Notes under the pieces: model-generated | Seen by the model: only the letters and a program-made list of their open reading frames with translations | The model's database searches: none | Told to the model about the DNA's origin: nothing | Made by a program: the position numbers and the translations under genes | Shown here: one piece after another, positions 13,553-24,937 of the stretch | Numbering within the stretch: the first letter of the stretch is position 1 | Layout: each line of letters opens with the position of its first letter | Source of the DNA: Muscardinus avellanarius | Lineage: Eukaryota > Chordata > Mammalia > Rodentia > Gliridae | DNA: 64,000 nucleotides | Direction of reading: 5' to 3' | Assembly: GCA_963383645.1 (NCBI GenBank) | Contig: OY726569.1 | Coordinates: 33,691,592 to 33,755,591 of the forward strand

Positions 13553-14999
13553 CCAAAATCAGTATATTTAACTACTGTACTATGGATCCTTGCAATATCT
13601 GTATGTGTGTATTTAACATATGAATTACAAATTTTTATGTTTATTTCTTGCTACTGAAAATACCTATTATGTAACTGGTAAAAAAAAATTGCAAATATGT
13701 TAAACATTTTTAATGGCCAGAGTCTTATAATAGTGTTAAAAACAGGAGAAATTTCTAAATATACTAATACAGGATAATTATCAAACATAATTTATTTTAT
13801 CCTATGAGCCAATTGTGCCCTGTTTGTCTCCCCAGTCTACTGCTGGAAGCAGAGTGAATACACAATAAATCTAAGGCAGATTGATCTATTGTGTTAAATC
13901 TTCGTGACTGTGGAGTGTGTGATAAATATAAGTGAGTTATCAGGCATCTCCATGTGAGTAAAGATAAATGTCATTTCAATCCCAAACAGCAATGAGCACT
14001 GCGCTTGTGAAAGAACACTTAATTTCAAGGATTTCAAAGGTTGCCATCATATATAGACCCACTGCATAAACACTCTTATTAAGTGTGTTTCAGAGGAAAG
14101 TCAAAATATCTGACAATACGAATTCTCCCACCCAAGATAATGTGTTAAGAAACTGCTTTGTTCTACTCAAGTGTTTTTAATGGCTTCAGGAAAAACATAT
14201 AACTAGAGGATGAGGTATATAGTAACTACAAAAGAGAAGTAGTAAATTTATTTTTCCATAGTGTCTTTGATTACATTTAAGAAACTATGTTGAAAAAAAG
14301 CTCCAGTTCTTTATTTCTACATGTAAATGTCAATTGTTTAAATGCCAACTTACTAAAATAAGTTGCAAAAACTTCAGAAACTAATCAACAAACTACAGCA
14401 AATGAACAAATATCCAATCATAGAAAAGTAAAATTCAAGATGATAGGAAATTTCATTTTATTTTTTTACCCTTAATTCACTTTCTTTCTAGATGGCACTG
14501 ATGGGGGACAGTGGCACAATATTAGGAATGCTTCCATCAAGCCAAAATGAGTAGACTAGGTACTATTGGCAGAGATTTGGCCAGTCTGAAATACACCCCA
14601 GAGACTAATATGTGTCACACCTGGCTATTCCAAACAAGCACTGCAGATTGAGCCTCATGCTGGACACTGTGGAGACAGTGGTTGGTGCCATAGTCGTAAA
14701 ACTTGTCAGGAAACTATAGACTTGTGTATGTCCAACAGGAGAATATTATGAGTAGAAGAATAAAATAGATCATATATAGCCCTAAGAAGAATCTAGGTTT
14801 AGTTCATTTTAGAAATTAACTCTTTCAAAAGCAATTTAAAACATTATAAAAAGAAGCACACACATAGTCTCAGACAAAAAGCATTCCTAAAAACTACCTG
14901 AGAAAACCATAAGCCTTCATCCTAGTCTACTATCAAGGCTTAGGGACCTACTAACTAGCAAAGCTCTTTCACACCAAATTGCAAACACAAGTTTGTTGT
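13553..14999. other. Unassigned DNA
   Basis: No gene or repeat I can name. The stretch 13800-14100 is somewhat less AT-rich and could be single-copy. It has no usable open frame. Confidence 0.4.
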
Positions 15000-15191
15000 G
15001 TCTTCAGATTTTGTAGTCTTTGAATAAGATTCTAAGTCATACAAAAAGACAAGGAATCATGACTCTCAAAAACAAAACAAAAAATAAATAAATCTTCAAA
15101 AATAGTCTCAGAAGAAATGCATATTTGAACATACTTTAAAGTTCTTGAAAAAGATTTAAAACAACTATTTGAACATGCTTAAAAAGCTAAA

Positions 15192-15397
15192 GGAAAGCTG
15201 GGTGTGATGGCACATGTTTGTAATTCCAGCATTCAGTACGCTGAAACCCGAGGATCTCGGTTCATGGACAGACTCAGCTACTAAGCAAGGCCTTCATTAC
15301 TGAGACCTTGTTTAGGAAATAGAAGGGATAAAAAAAAAAATAGGGCCGGGGTGTCTCTCAGAGGTAGAATGCCCCTGGGTTCCATCACCGGTACAAA
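15192..15397 (+). mobile_element. SINE-A, plus strand
   Basis: Full dimer from 'aaagctgggtgtgatgg' to 'gggttccatcaccggtac', followed by a CAAA tail. Confidence 0.9.
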
Positions 15398-15432
15398 ACA
15401 AACAAACAAACAAACAAACAAACAAACAAAAA
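15394..15432. repeat. (CAAA)n microsatellite
   Basis: About eight CAAA units, grown from the tail of the SINE-A to its left. Confidence 0.95.
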
Positions 15433-15565
15433 ACCCCACAAAAATACTGAAGGAACCCAGCATCTGAGAGGCTGAGACTGGAGGATCGCAGTTCAAAGGC
15501 AGCTTCAGTTACTACTTAGTTAGGCCCTTTGCAATTCAAGTGAGACTCTTTCAAAATAAAGAATA

Positions 15566-15739
15566 CAGCCTGGCGTGGTGGCATATGCTTTTAATCCCCA
15601 TGCTTGGGAGGCGGAAACAGGAGGATTGCACTGGTTCGAAGCCAGCCTCGCTGGCTTAAGAGACCCTGTTTCCAAATTACAAAATAGTTCTGGGAGTGTA
15701 GCCCGGTGGTAGAAGGGCTTCCAGGAACCCCAGTGCCAT
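15566..15739 (+). mobile_element. SINE-B inserted in SINE-A
   Basis: Starts 'agcctggcgtggtggc', carries an intact 'ggttcgaagcc' box and ends '...ggaaccccagtgccatg'. Its tail expanded into a long GAAA tract. Confidence 0.9.
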
Positions 15740-15741
15740 GA

Positions 15742-15816
<75 letters not shown>

Positions 15817-15818
15817 GA

Positions 15819-15866
<48 letters not shown>

Positions 15867-15867
15867 G
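15740..15867. repeat. (GAAA)n microsatellite
   Basis: About thirty GAAA units with one GGAAA interruption. It is the tail of the SINE-B at 15566 and accounts for the FLSFFLSF-type open frames on the minus strand. Confidence 0.98.
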
Positions 15868-16375
15868 AGAACAAAAAATAGGGCTGGGGGTATAGCTCAG
15901 AGGTAGAATGCCCCTGGATTCCGGTCCCAGTACCAAAACAAACAAACAAAAAAATCAAACAAACAAAAAAAGCTAAAGGGATATAAAAACCTAGGGAAGC
16001 CAAGAAATAACTCCTATATATAATATACATATTTGCAAAAACATGGAAAGTTTAAGGGAAACCAAACAGAAATTAAAAATGATAAGATAAAGCATAAAAC
16101 CTAAATCTAAACTATAATAATTGAACTATAAAATTCACCAAGATAGTAAAACTGAAGATTTGAATAGGTTGAAAAAAGAATCATAAAAATGACTAGACAT
16201 GTCATTTGAAATAAGTGGTTCTGAGGAGCAAAAAGGAAAAAAATAAAACTGAATATAACTTAAGTGACATGAAAAACCCCAAGTGTACTAATTGTGAGGG
16301 TTCTAGAAGAAGAAGAGAATAATGGGAAAAGTACATTTTTAATTACAAAATCATATTTTGCTTTCTGCACACTTA

Positions 16376-16955
16376 TTCTTTTTTATAATTTAATTGATGT
16401 ATTTTAATTATACAACATATTAAGATTCAAAGTGATACATCTGTACATGTACTTATGTGTTTCCCTCTGGATGCCACCTCACTCTCCCCTACAGCCTACC
16501 TTGTATTTTTTAGTGTGATTGATAATTATACCTTCATTATGAACATAACATTATTTGATCTTTTTCTTCCTAGCATCGTTTTTTCCCTCCACGGTTCCAT
16601 TTGTTTCTCTTATCATTTAGCCCAAGACTTTTTTTCTATATGGTCTAAATTCCTATGAGAGAAAATGTATGACCCTTTACTTTTTAAGACTGCTTGATCT
16701 CAGTGTAGTATTCTCTAATTTTATCCATTTTCCTACAAATAACATAATTTTGTTCTTCTTTATGCCTGAGTGAAACTTCATTGTGTGTATATACCACATT
16801 TTATTTATCTATTCATCTGTTGTTGGACACCTAGGTGGTTTCCCTAATTTGGTTATTATGATTGCACTCTATGAACAAGGGTATGCAAGCATTGGGGTGG
16901 TCCTCTAATTTTCAATCTTTGGGAAATATACTGAGAAATGATTATTTTTAAGAAA
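16376..16955 (-). mobile_element. L1 3' end, minus strand (different 3'UTR type)
   Basis: The ORF2 C-terminal series ('cattgtgtgtatataccac', 'tctattcatctgttgttgg', 'gaacaagggtatgcaagc') is followed on the 3' side by a 3'UTR ('tgatgtattttaattatac') that differs from that of the other minus-strand copies. It may be another L1 subfamily. Confidence 0.75.
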
Positions 16956-17435
16956 TGCCAATTCCCCAGTTTGACCATTGGTCATGGAAAATAACTCACT
17001 GGGAACTTACAAAAACTGTAGTAGGGCATTAGCCTTCCCACAGATGGTGAATAAAGCATTCGACAAAATTTTATTTAATAGAAAAAACTTACTCATCTGC
17101 AACCTAGAATTTAACTTAAATTTTGCTTTTAGACTCTGGTTCTTTATACTAAAAGACAATGAAAAAAAGAGTTTAATTAATTTTCTAGACACAATTTTGT
17201 TTCTTTTTTATTTTTGCTAAAACTTAATCATAATATCTCCCTTTATGATTTTTGTAACTTGGAGTACAGTAGCGATACTCATAATGTTTGTTTATATAGT
17301 AGGCAATCTTCCGCATACCTTTTAAAATAGAATCCTTGTTCAGTCACTTTGGTTTGAAATTAATGTGAGTTGATCTTGTGGCTGAAGGATGTTTAAAATA
17401 ACTGTTTTCAGTTTAACAAATTTCATTTTTAAATT

Positions 17436-17957
17436 TTTTCATTGGTGCATACATCTTAATGGGATACAGGATGTTAGAAACATACATGCTCACATCACTC
17501 ATTTAGCCCTTCCCCAATTCCCACCCCATGGTCTCCCCCTTCTGTCCTTCTCATGTTTGGCTTAGTGATTGACTTTTATATATTTGTGAATGTATATCAT
17601 ATACAGTAGGAATTTTACTTCTTACCCTTCCCATCCCCCTCAGTTAAGTCACTTTATTTGCTCATCTATAGTTTCTCCTTTTTCATCTAGAGTTTATCTT
17701 ATGACCCATTTTCTCCCTAGCTTCCACATCTTAGGGAGAGCATTTGATTTCTTACTTTTTTGTGATTGACTAATCTCACTTAGCATAATGTTCTCCACTT
17801 CTCTCCATTTCCCTGTAAATTATGTAATTTTGTTTTTATTTATGAGTAAGTAAAATTTCATTGTGTATATATTCCATAGTTTTATAATCCATTCATCTGT
17901 TGATGGACATCTTGGCTGGTTCTATAGTTTGGCCATTCTGTATTGTGCGGCTAGTAC
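17436..17957 (-). mobile_element. L1 3' end, minus strand
   Basis: 3'UTR 'cattggtgcatacatcttaa' and the last part of ORF2 up to 'tctatagtttggccattctg'. About 80% like 22598-23110 by eye. 5'-truncated. Confidence 0.85.
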
Positions 17958-18818
17958 TCAGGGCTCAGATCTTTTGTAGCACCTCTGGAGATCACCATAG
18001 ACCACCAAATTGTGGTGAATGGAGAAAAGTCAGGCTAACAAATTTTATTTTCTAAAATATGAAAATTTAGTGCATAACTAGACACAAAAATAGGATCATA
18101 GCTATTAAGCAGTATAGATATAAAGAAACCCATGGATAGTCCTATTCATATATAACTTCAGAGAATAGAGAAATGTTGCAAATGTTTCTTGCCTAACCAA
18201 AAAAAATATTTTGTCTGAGGTCTTACCATTTTTTTCTTACAAAAATAATAACATTTAAAATATAGTTAATTACAAAATATATTTTTTCTTAAATGAAATA
18301 ACATAAAGAGGATTTCTCCACCAAGATTAGTTTAATCAAATTATTTGGAAGAGGAAAGAGAAACAAAATATTTGAAGAATTGAAAGGTTTTGACAAAACA
18401 AAATCAGAAACCTAGATAAAATATTACTTAATATAATTGTACTTGTTATATTTTCATTATATTTTGCAACTTTTCTACCTCATTCATACATGTTTATTAA
18501 AAATTATTGTCAAAGACACATGCATTTACGACTGATACATATACATCTTTAATGTTTAAGGTATCTAATTTTCATGTAATGAAATGTACATGTATATAAC
18601 AATATCTCACACATTTTAATCAGATGAATAAAATGAGAAAAATTTAAATGTCCTATTTTGTTTAATAATACAACTAACAGTTTTATTATGAAATGCATAT
18701 CTTTTTTCTAAAATATATCAGACACAAATGGTATTTTATCTATTAATACATTTTCTTTTCAAAATAAGTTTAATGCTCCTTTGTCCTTCATAATGCTATA
18801 AAAAAAACAAATATTCTG
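17958..18818. other. Unassigned AT-rich DNA
   Basis: Very AT-rich. No gene or repeat assigned. Confidence 0.45.
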
Positions 18819-19050
18819 GCCAGGTATGGTGGCGCATGCTTGTAATCCCAGCATTTGGGAGGCTGAGACAGGTGGATCACGGTTCATGGACAGCTTCAGC
18901 TACTACTACACGGTTCATGGACAGCTTCAGCTACTACTTAGTGAGGCCATTTGCAACTCAATGAGACTTTGTTTCAAAATTAAGAATAAAAACTAGGGCT
19001 GGGGGCATAGATCAGAGGTAGAATGCCCCTGGGTTCCATCTCCAGGACCT

Positions 19051-19052
<2 letters not shown>
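18819..19052 (+). mobile_element. SINE-A with a 31-base internal tandem duplication
   Basis: Typical SINE-A, but the left-half segment 18878-18908 is repeated exactly once more at 18909-18939 (apart from its last bases). It is followed by a TA-rich VNTR in place of a plain A tail. Confidence 0.95.
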
Positions 19053-19107
<55 letters not shown>

Positions 19108-19181
19108 CAAAGTTTTGTAATCCATATATATATATATATATATATATATTCCAAAGTTTTGTAATCCATATATATATATAT

Positions 19182-19213
<32 letters not shown>
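19053..19213. repeat. (TA)n with a 44-base higher-order period
   Basis: A long TA tract is broken twice by 'ttccaaagttttgtaatcc' (19105-19123 and 19149-19167), with a third reduced 'tcca' break near 19191. The interrupting sequence resembles a short piece of L1 ORF2 read on the minus strand. The YIYIYI open frames on both strands come from this tract. Confidence 0.95.
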
Positions 19214-19217
<4 letters not shown>

Positions 19218-19221
19218 AACC

Positions 19222-19396
19222 TCAGAGGTTTTTCTAGCTACACCCACCAGTGCTATTTTTATTCTTTATTTTGAAACAGGGTCTCACTAAGTAGCAGAAG
19301 GACACTAAGACTCACTAAATAGCTGAGGCTGGCTGCTAACCTGCGATCCTCCTGTTTCAGCCTACCAAGAATTGAGATTACAAGCATGCATGAGGT
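19222..19396 (-). mobile_element. SINE-A, minus strand
   Basis: Right half degraded ('cagaggtttttctagctac'); left half ends 'gattacaagcatgcatgag'. Together with 18819-19052 it forms an inverted SINE pair around the TA tract. Confidence 0.8.
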
Positions 19397-19644
19397 TTTT
19401 GTTTTAATGTGACTTCTGCTTTTTACTAATTCTACTCCAGGTACCTGTTATCCACATAAAGTAGAAGAGGTAACCTAAACTTAATCTAATATAGTTCTAT
19501 TTTTTAAAAATAAAGTGTGGGCATGAAAATAAAGAGCATAGCAAAAGCATATTATTTTTCTATTCTGGGAAAACAATTTCCTACCTAAAAGCAACTGACA
19601 ATGAATTTTGAAAAAAATCATACAAAAAGAGCATATAGTTCATA

Positions 19645-19985
19645 CATTGAATATTTATGTCAATTCATATATGGAAATCCTAAACCCAAAATGAGTGTAT
19701 TGAGAGGTGCAGCTTTGGGAGATGATTTATGTTAGAGGTGGTCTTGAGTTTGGGGTCCTTATTTATTAGTGTCTTACTTAAGAGGAAACAGAGTTTCATC
19801 TCTCTTTCTGTGCTTGCATGCCATGAAAAGACACATCAAAGAGGAGGCTAGCAGCAGCCTCATCAGAACTCAGGCAAATTAATCTCAGATTTCTAAACCC
19901 CAGAACCACGAGGAAATAAATTTATACTGGTTAAGCCATCTGGTCCATAGTATTTTGTTATGATAGCCTAAAGTGGACTATTACA
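19645..19985 (+). mobile_element. MaLR/MLT1-like solo LTR
   Basis: Pattern of an MLT1 LTR: 'tggaaatcctaaacccaaa', 'tttggggtccttatttatt', 'ccccagaaccacgagg', 'aataaatttatactgg', 'ttgttatgatagcctaaagtgg'. AATAAA-type signals are present. No internal region, so a solo LTR. Confidence 0.7.
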
Positions 19986-20149
19986 TATGATAAATGTAGC
20001 TGTTTATAATTTATTTTAATAATATATCTAACCCAGTCTACTTCTTTAAATGAACCAGCTAAGATTTAATTTTTATTGATTTTATTAATTATCTAGGAAA
20101 AATTTGGTAAGAATACTAAACCACATTATAATGTGTAATAAACATTTTT

Positions 20150-20333
20150 TTGTGTGGTACTGGGGTTCCTGGAAGCCCTTCTACCTCCGGGCTACACTCC
20201 CAGACCTATTTTTACATTTTTATTTGGAAACAGGGTCTCCTAAGCCAGCGCGCGGCTGGCTTCGAACCTGCGCGATCCTCCTGTGTCTGCCTCCCAAGTG
20301 CGGGGATTACAAGCGTGTTCCACCACGCCCGGC
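20150..20333 (-). mobile_element. SINE-B with perfect 16-base target-site duplication
   Basis: 'tgtaataaacattttt' flanks the element exactly at 20134-20149 and 20334-20349. The body is clean with an intact GGTTCGAAGCC box on the minus strand. One of the youngest-looking insertions in the window. Confidence 0.95.
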
Positions 20334-20612
20334 TGTAATAAACATTTTTATGTTTAGAACTTTATTCATGCAGTATTTTTCTGAAAGTACAACAAACATT
20401 AAATTATTTATGTTTAAATTTGAACATCTCTTTTTAAAAGCAATGTAGCCGCTTTGTATGAAGTTATATTCATCAAAACAATTACAAAATATCCATAGCG
20501 GAAATGTTAAAATAACATTGAAATTGATGCTTTGAAATGTCTTTCATCCAAGTATTATTTTCTTTTCCTCTAATATAAAGATAAAATTACAATATCAAAA
20601 ACAGCTGAAAAA

Positions 20613-21255
20613 AATTAAATATCTATTTTAAATCCAGCAATACCACTTCTGGGTATCTACCCAAAAGAACGGAAACCAAACCACCAAACTCATGCATGTG
20701 TATCTATGTTCACAGCTGCACAATTCACCATAGCCAAACTGTGGAACCAGCCAAGATGTCCATCAACAGATGAATGGATTACAAAAATTGGGGGATACGT
20801 ACACAATGAGTTTTACTCAGCCATAAGAAAAATACAATTGCGGTATTTTCAGGGAAATGGATGGATCTTGAGGACATAATGCTAAGTGAGATTAGTCAGT
20901 CACAAAAAGTAAGGAATCGGATGTTTTCCCTACCTAATATGTGAAAGCTAGCATGAATGGGGTCATAGGAGGACCTCCAGGTGAAAAAAGAGATCCTATA
21001 GAGGAGCAAATAAGACGACCTAACTGTGGGGATGGGAGGTGGGGAGAGGGAAACGCTTCAAAGCACATGATATACTTATTCATATTAAAGTCAACCACTA
21101 AACCAAGCATGGGAGGGAGGGATGGGGAGGGAGTGAGGTGGGGACTGGGTAGGGGCTGGCTGGGTGATGTGTGCATTTATGCCCACACAAGTTTTTTACC
21201 CCATTATAATGTATAAATACAATGCATCAATAAAAAATTAAATTAAATAAAAAAG
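20613..21255 (+). mobile_element. L1 3' end, plus strand
   Basis: Last part of ORF2 ('gggtatctacccaaaagaac', 'atggatggatcttgagg', 'agtgagattagtcagtcac') followed by the G-rich 3'UTR and 'caatgcatcaataaaa' with an A-rich tail. 5'-truncated; the only plainly plus-strand young L1 here. Confidence 0.9.
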
Positions 21256-22027
21256 AGTATTTTCATGATTCATAACAGGTAGGCATTTAAGCTACTCCAA
21301 ATCAAAATTGAATTTTCAACAATATTTTCTTCTAAAAAATATTTGTCAACTTTTGTAAAAAGTGATTTTTGAGCTTCCATTTTATAAAGCTGACCCTGCT
21401 TGAATATCTACATTTAAAGAAAGCCTCTTTTGTGCTATTTTTCTTAGCTCTTTCCATATTAGTCCATTCTGGAATCCTAGCAACAGACCACTTTGCAATG
21501 TGCTAATTCTGTTTTTGAATAAATAGTTTTAATTGTCAGCAGAGTTTCAGACATTACCAAAGATTTGACACCAGCACATTAGTGACCTGGATCATCATTT
21601 TCTCCCTCCAGAATCTTAATAAAAAACCTTAGTTACTTAATCATATATTTAAGTGATTCAATTTACCTTTTTCCATCTTAAAAAAAGAATGCAACTAATC
21701 CATGAATATGTTCTAGAAAAGTACTAAAAGGTACTGATATTGAGCAAAATGAGGTAAATGTTCAACTTTTTTCTCCTGACCATCCCATTTTCTCTGCTCC
21801 TACTCACAGTCACAGACTGTGCTTAGAATTTTGTGTTAAATTTGGTTACTTCCTTATGCATAATAAACATAAGAATGCACATGCATATTTATATAGAAGG
21901 TAGTAAATTCTGTACTTATGCTAATATGCCTTGAAGTTTTCCTCTTAACAATATACTTTTCAGATATATTCACACCAGCACCTATAGGATAATTATACCC
22001 CAATTTATAATTGAATGGCAACAGCAA
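21256..22027. other. Unassigned DNA
   Basis: No open frame of note. The stretch 21440-21640 is of even composition and repeat-free by eye, so it could be single-copy. Confidence 0.4.
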
Positions 22028-22220
22028 GAAAATAGTAGGTAACAGTTATTGAGTGTATACTTTTTGTCAAGTGCTACCAGGAATATTTTCTTGAATGAAG
22101 GCTTGTGGAGATAATTCTCTGAGTATGGTAACTGTCCTTATTTTACTCTATAGAGAAGGAAATACAAAAAGGTTAAGCATCTTTTATACTTATTGTCAGA
22201 GTTGCAATCAAAACTAGAAA
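22028..22220 (+). mobile_element. MIR-type SINE remnant, plus strand
   Basis: Clear MIR order: 'gtaacagttattgagtgtatac', 'tcaagtgctaccagg', 'taactgtccttattttact', 'agagaaggaaatac', 'aggttaagcatctt', 'gtcagagttgcaatc'. Confidence 0.75.
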
Positions 22221-22226
22221 ATTTGA

Positions 22227-22435
22227 GCCAGGCATGGGGGTGGCTCACTTGTAATCCCAGTACTTGGGAGGCTGAGACAGGACGATAAGGATTCACTGAC
22301 AGCCTAAGGTACTTCGTAAGGCCCTCTAAAACTTAGTGAGACCCTGTATCAGAATAAAGAATGAAAAATAGGGCTGCTGCTATAGCTTGGAGGTAGAGTG
22401 CCCCTGGAATCAATCCCCAGTACAGCAAAATAATA
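22227..22435 (+). mobile_element. SINE-A, plus strand
   Basis: Dimer starting 'gccaggcatgggggtggc', with right half 'gctatagcttggaggtagag' and end 'caatccccagtacagc'. Confidence 0.9.
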
Positions 22436-24720
22436 ACAATTATTATTATACTAATAGTACTAATAATATTTCTAATTGATGTACATATAAAATAAACATG
22501 TTTATCTGATATATTTTAGTATCTATTTTAGAATAAAAGGTGTATACAATCATGACTTTTCAAAATAATTATAACTTTCTTTTCTTTTCCTTCTTTTTGA
22601 ATTTTTTTATTGGTGCATTGTAGTCATACACATTAATGGAGGACAAGATGGTAGAGGCACACATGCACACATCACTCATTTAACTTTTCTCCAATTTTCA
22701 CCTCGTTACCTCCCCCCCCCTCCTTCTCATATTTGACCTAGTGATTGACTTTGATCTTTGTGAATGTACATCATGTACATTAGAGAATTTTCCTTTAGCC
22801 TTCCACTACACCCACTTAGGTCTCCTTATTTGCTCATCTAAGGTTTCTCCTGTTTGGTCTAGAGGTCTTGCTATGACCCCTTTTCTCCCTAGCTTCTGTA
22901 TTTTAGGGAGAGCATCTGATATTTTACTTTTTGTGACTGACTAATAGCACTTATCATAATGTTCTCCAGTTCTATCCATGTCCCTGTAAATGCCATAATT
23001 TTGTTTTTCTTGGTGGCTGAGTAAAATTACATTTTGTGTGCATATACCAGAGTTTTGTAATCCATTCATCTGTTAATGGACATCTTGGCTGGTTCCATAT
23101 TTTGACAATTGTGAATCATGCAGCTATGAATATAGATACACATGCATTAGTTTGGTAGTTTGATTTCCTTTCTTTTAAATAGATACCCAGAAGTAGTATT
23201 GCTGGATCATATGCTAAGTTTGTTCCTATTCTTCTGAGGCTCCTCCATTCTGTTTTACAAAGTGTTTACACAAATTTTGAATCCCACCAATAATGTTTTA
23301 GAGTTCCCACTTATCCACATCCTCACCAGCATTTGTTGTTGTTTGTGTTTTAAATGATTGCCATTCTAGTTGGAGTTAGGTGAAATCTCAGTGTAGTTTT
23401 GATTTGCTTGCTAATTTTGAGCATTTTTTCATGCATTTATTGACCATTTGAATTTTTTGTGTGAGGTATCTGTTTAGTTTACTTGCCCATTTTTTGATTG
23501 GGCTATTTGTTTTCTTAGTGCTGAGTTTTTTGAGTTATCTGTATATTCTAGATATTAATCTTCTATCAGAGGAATAGGTGGCAAAAATCTCACATTCTGT
23601 TGGCTCTCAGTTGAAGTTATTGACAGTTTCCTTTACTGTACAGAAGCTCTTCAGTTTCATTCAGTCCCACGTATTCATCCACCTTTTAGTTCCTTGTGCC
23701 TCTGGGGTCTTCTTGAGAAAGTCTTTTTCTGTGCCTATCTGTTGCAATGCTAGACCTCTGCCTTCTTCAAGGAGCCTCAAGGTCTCTAATCTGATTTCCA
23801 GGTCTTTGATCCATCTTGAATTGACTCTTGTGCAGGGTGAGAAATTGGGGTTAATTTTAATTTTTTTTTGCATCTGATTAGCCAGTTTTGCCAAAAGTAT
23901 TCAATGAACAGGCTATTTTTTCCAATGTAAGTTTTTGGCCCTTTTGTCAAAAATCATTTGAATGTAAGTGGGTGGCTTTGTTTCTGAGACTTCTATTCTG
24001 CTCCATTGGTATAGTTTTCTAATATACTTTAAGGTCAGATATTATGATTCCTCCTGCATTGTTTTTGGTGCTGAGAACTACTTTGGCTATTCTGGTTTTT
24101 TTGTTGTTCTAAATGAATTTAAAAACAGAATTTTCTATGTCTACAAGAAATGACCTTGGTAATTTAATGAGTATTGTATTGAATCTGTTAGTCAGTTTTA
24201 GAAGTATGGCCATTTTGAAGACATTTATTCTGATTAATGAATATGAAAGATCTTTCCATCTTCTAAGGTCTTCTTTGATTTCTTTTTTAATGTTTTATAA
24301 TTTTCTTTGTAGAGGTCTTTTACCTCTTTGGTTAAGTTTATTCCTAAGTGTTTTATTTTATTTTATTTTGTGGGAAATACTGAGTGGAAGTATCTATTGG
24401 GTTTCTTTTCCAGTGGATTTATAGTTAGTGTACAGAAAAACTTCTGATTTTCTAAGATTTATTTTGTATTCAGACATTTTACTGAATTTGTTGATCAGTT
24501 CTATTAGCCTTTTGGTTGAGTTTGTTGGGACTTATAAGTATAGTATCATGTTATCTGTAAATAAAGAAAATTTGAGTTCATCTTTTCCTATTTGTACTCC
24601 TTTGATTTCCTTTTCTTGCCTTATTGCTCTGGCTAGAATCCCAAGTACTACATTAAAAAGAAGAAGTGATAATGAAGATTCTTGTCTTGTTCTTGTTTTT
24701 AGAAAAAAATTTCAAAGTTT

Positions 24721-24937
24721 ATTTTATTTTTTTTAAGTTTTTTTTTTTTTTTTCGTGTCTAGAGATGGAACCGAAGGGCATGCAACAACTGAACTACACC
24801 CCTGCCCTAGTTTTTATTCTTTATTTTGAAACAGGGTCTTGCTCAGTTGCAAAGGGCTGAGGCTGTCCAAGAACTGTGATCTTCTGGTATCAGCTTCCCA
24901 CATGCTGGGATTACAAGAATGTACCACCATGCCCGGC
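24721..24937 (-). mobile_element. SINE-A in the long L1
   Basis: 'ttcaaagttt' flanks it at 24711-24720 and 24938-24947. The T-rich start corresponds to the A tail. SINE-A was therefore still moving after this L1 inserted. Confidence 0.9.

Larger units (their letters stand above)
15450..15935 (+). mobile_element. SINE-A split by a SINE-B insertion
   Basis: The SINE-A left half runs to 15565 ('...ctctttcaaaataaagaata') and its right half resumes at about 15868 ('aaaaaatagggctggggg'). The break lies exactly in the A-rich linker between the two halves, and a complete SINE-B with a GAAA tail fills it. The SINE-A copy was therefore already present when the SINE-B arrived. Confidence 0.9.
15000..16350 (+). 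mobile_element. Old L1 5' region / ORF1-proximal fragment, plus strand
   Basis: The parts 15060-15190 and 15970-16345 read as one L1M-like 5' region once the SINEs between are removed: 'gaacatgcttaaaaagctaaagg', then 'aaccaaacagaaatt', 'aaactgaagatttgaatagg', 'gagggttctagaagaagaagag'. The repeated 'aaagctaaagg' bases on either side of the SINE block mark the break. Confidence 0.6.

Noticed and set aside
15520..16030. Minus-strand open frames of 141 and 117 codons
   Set aside because: They are translations of the GAAA microsatellite and the SINEs beside it (FLSFFLSF repeats), not genes.
19023..19274. Open frames on both strands rich in YI
   Set aside because: Product of the TA tract; both strands are open for that reason alone.
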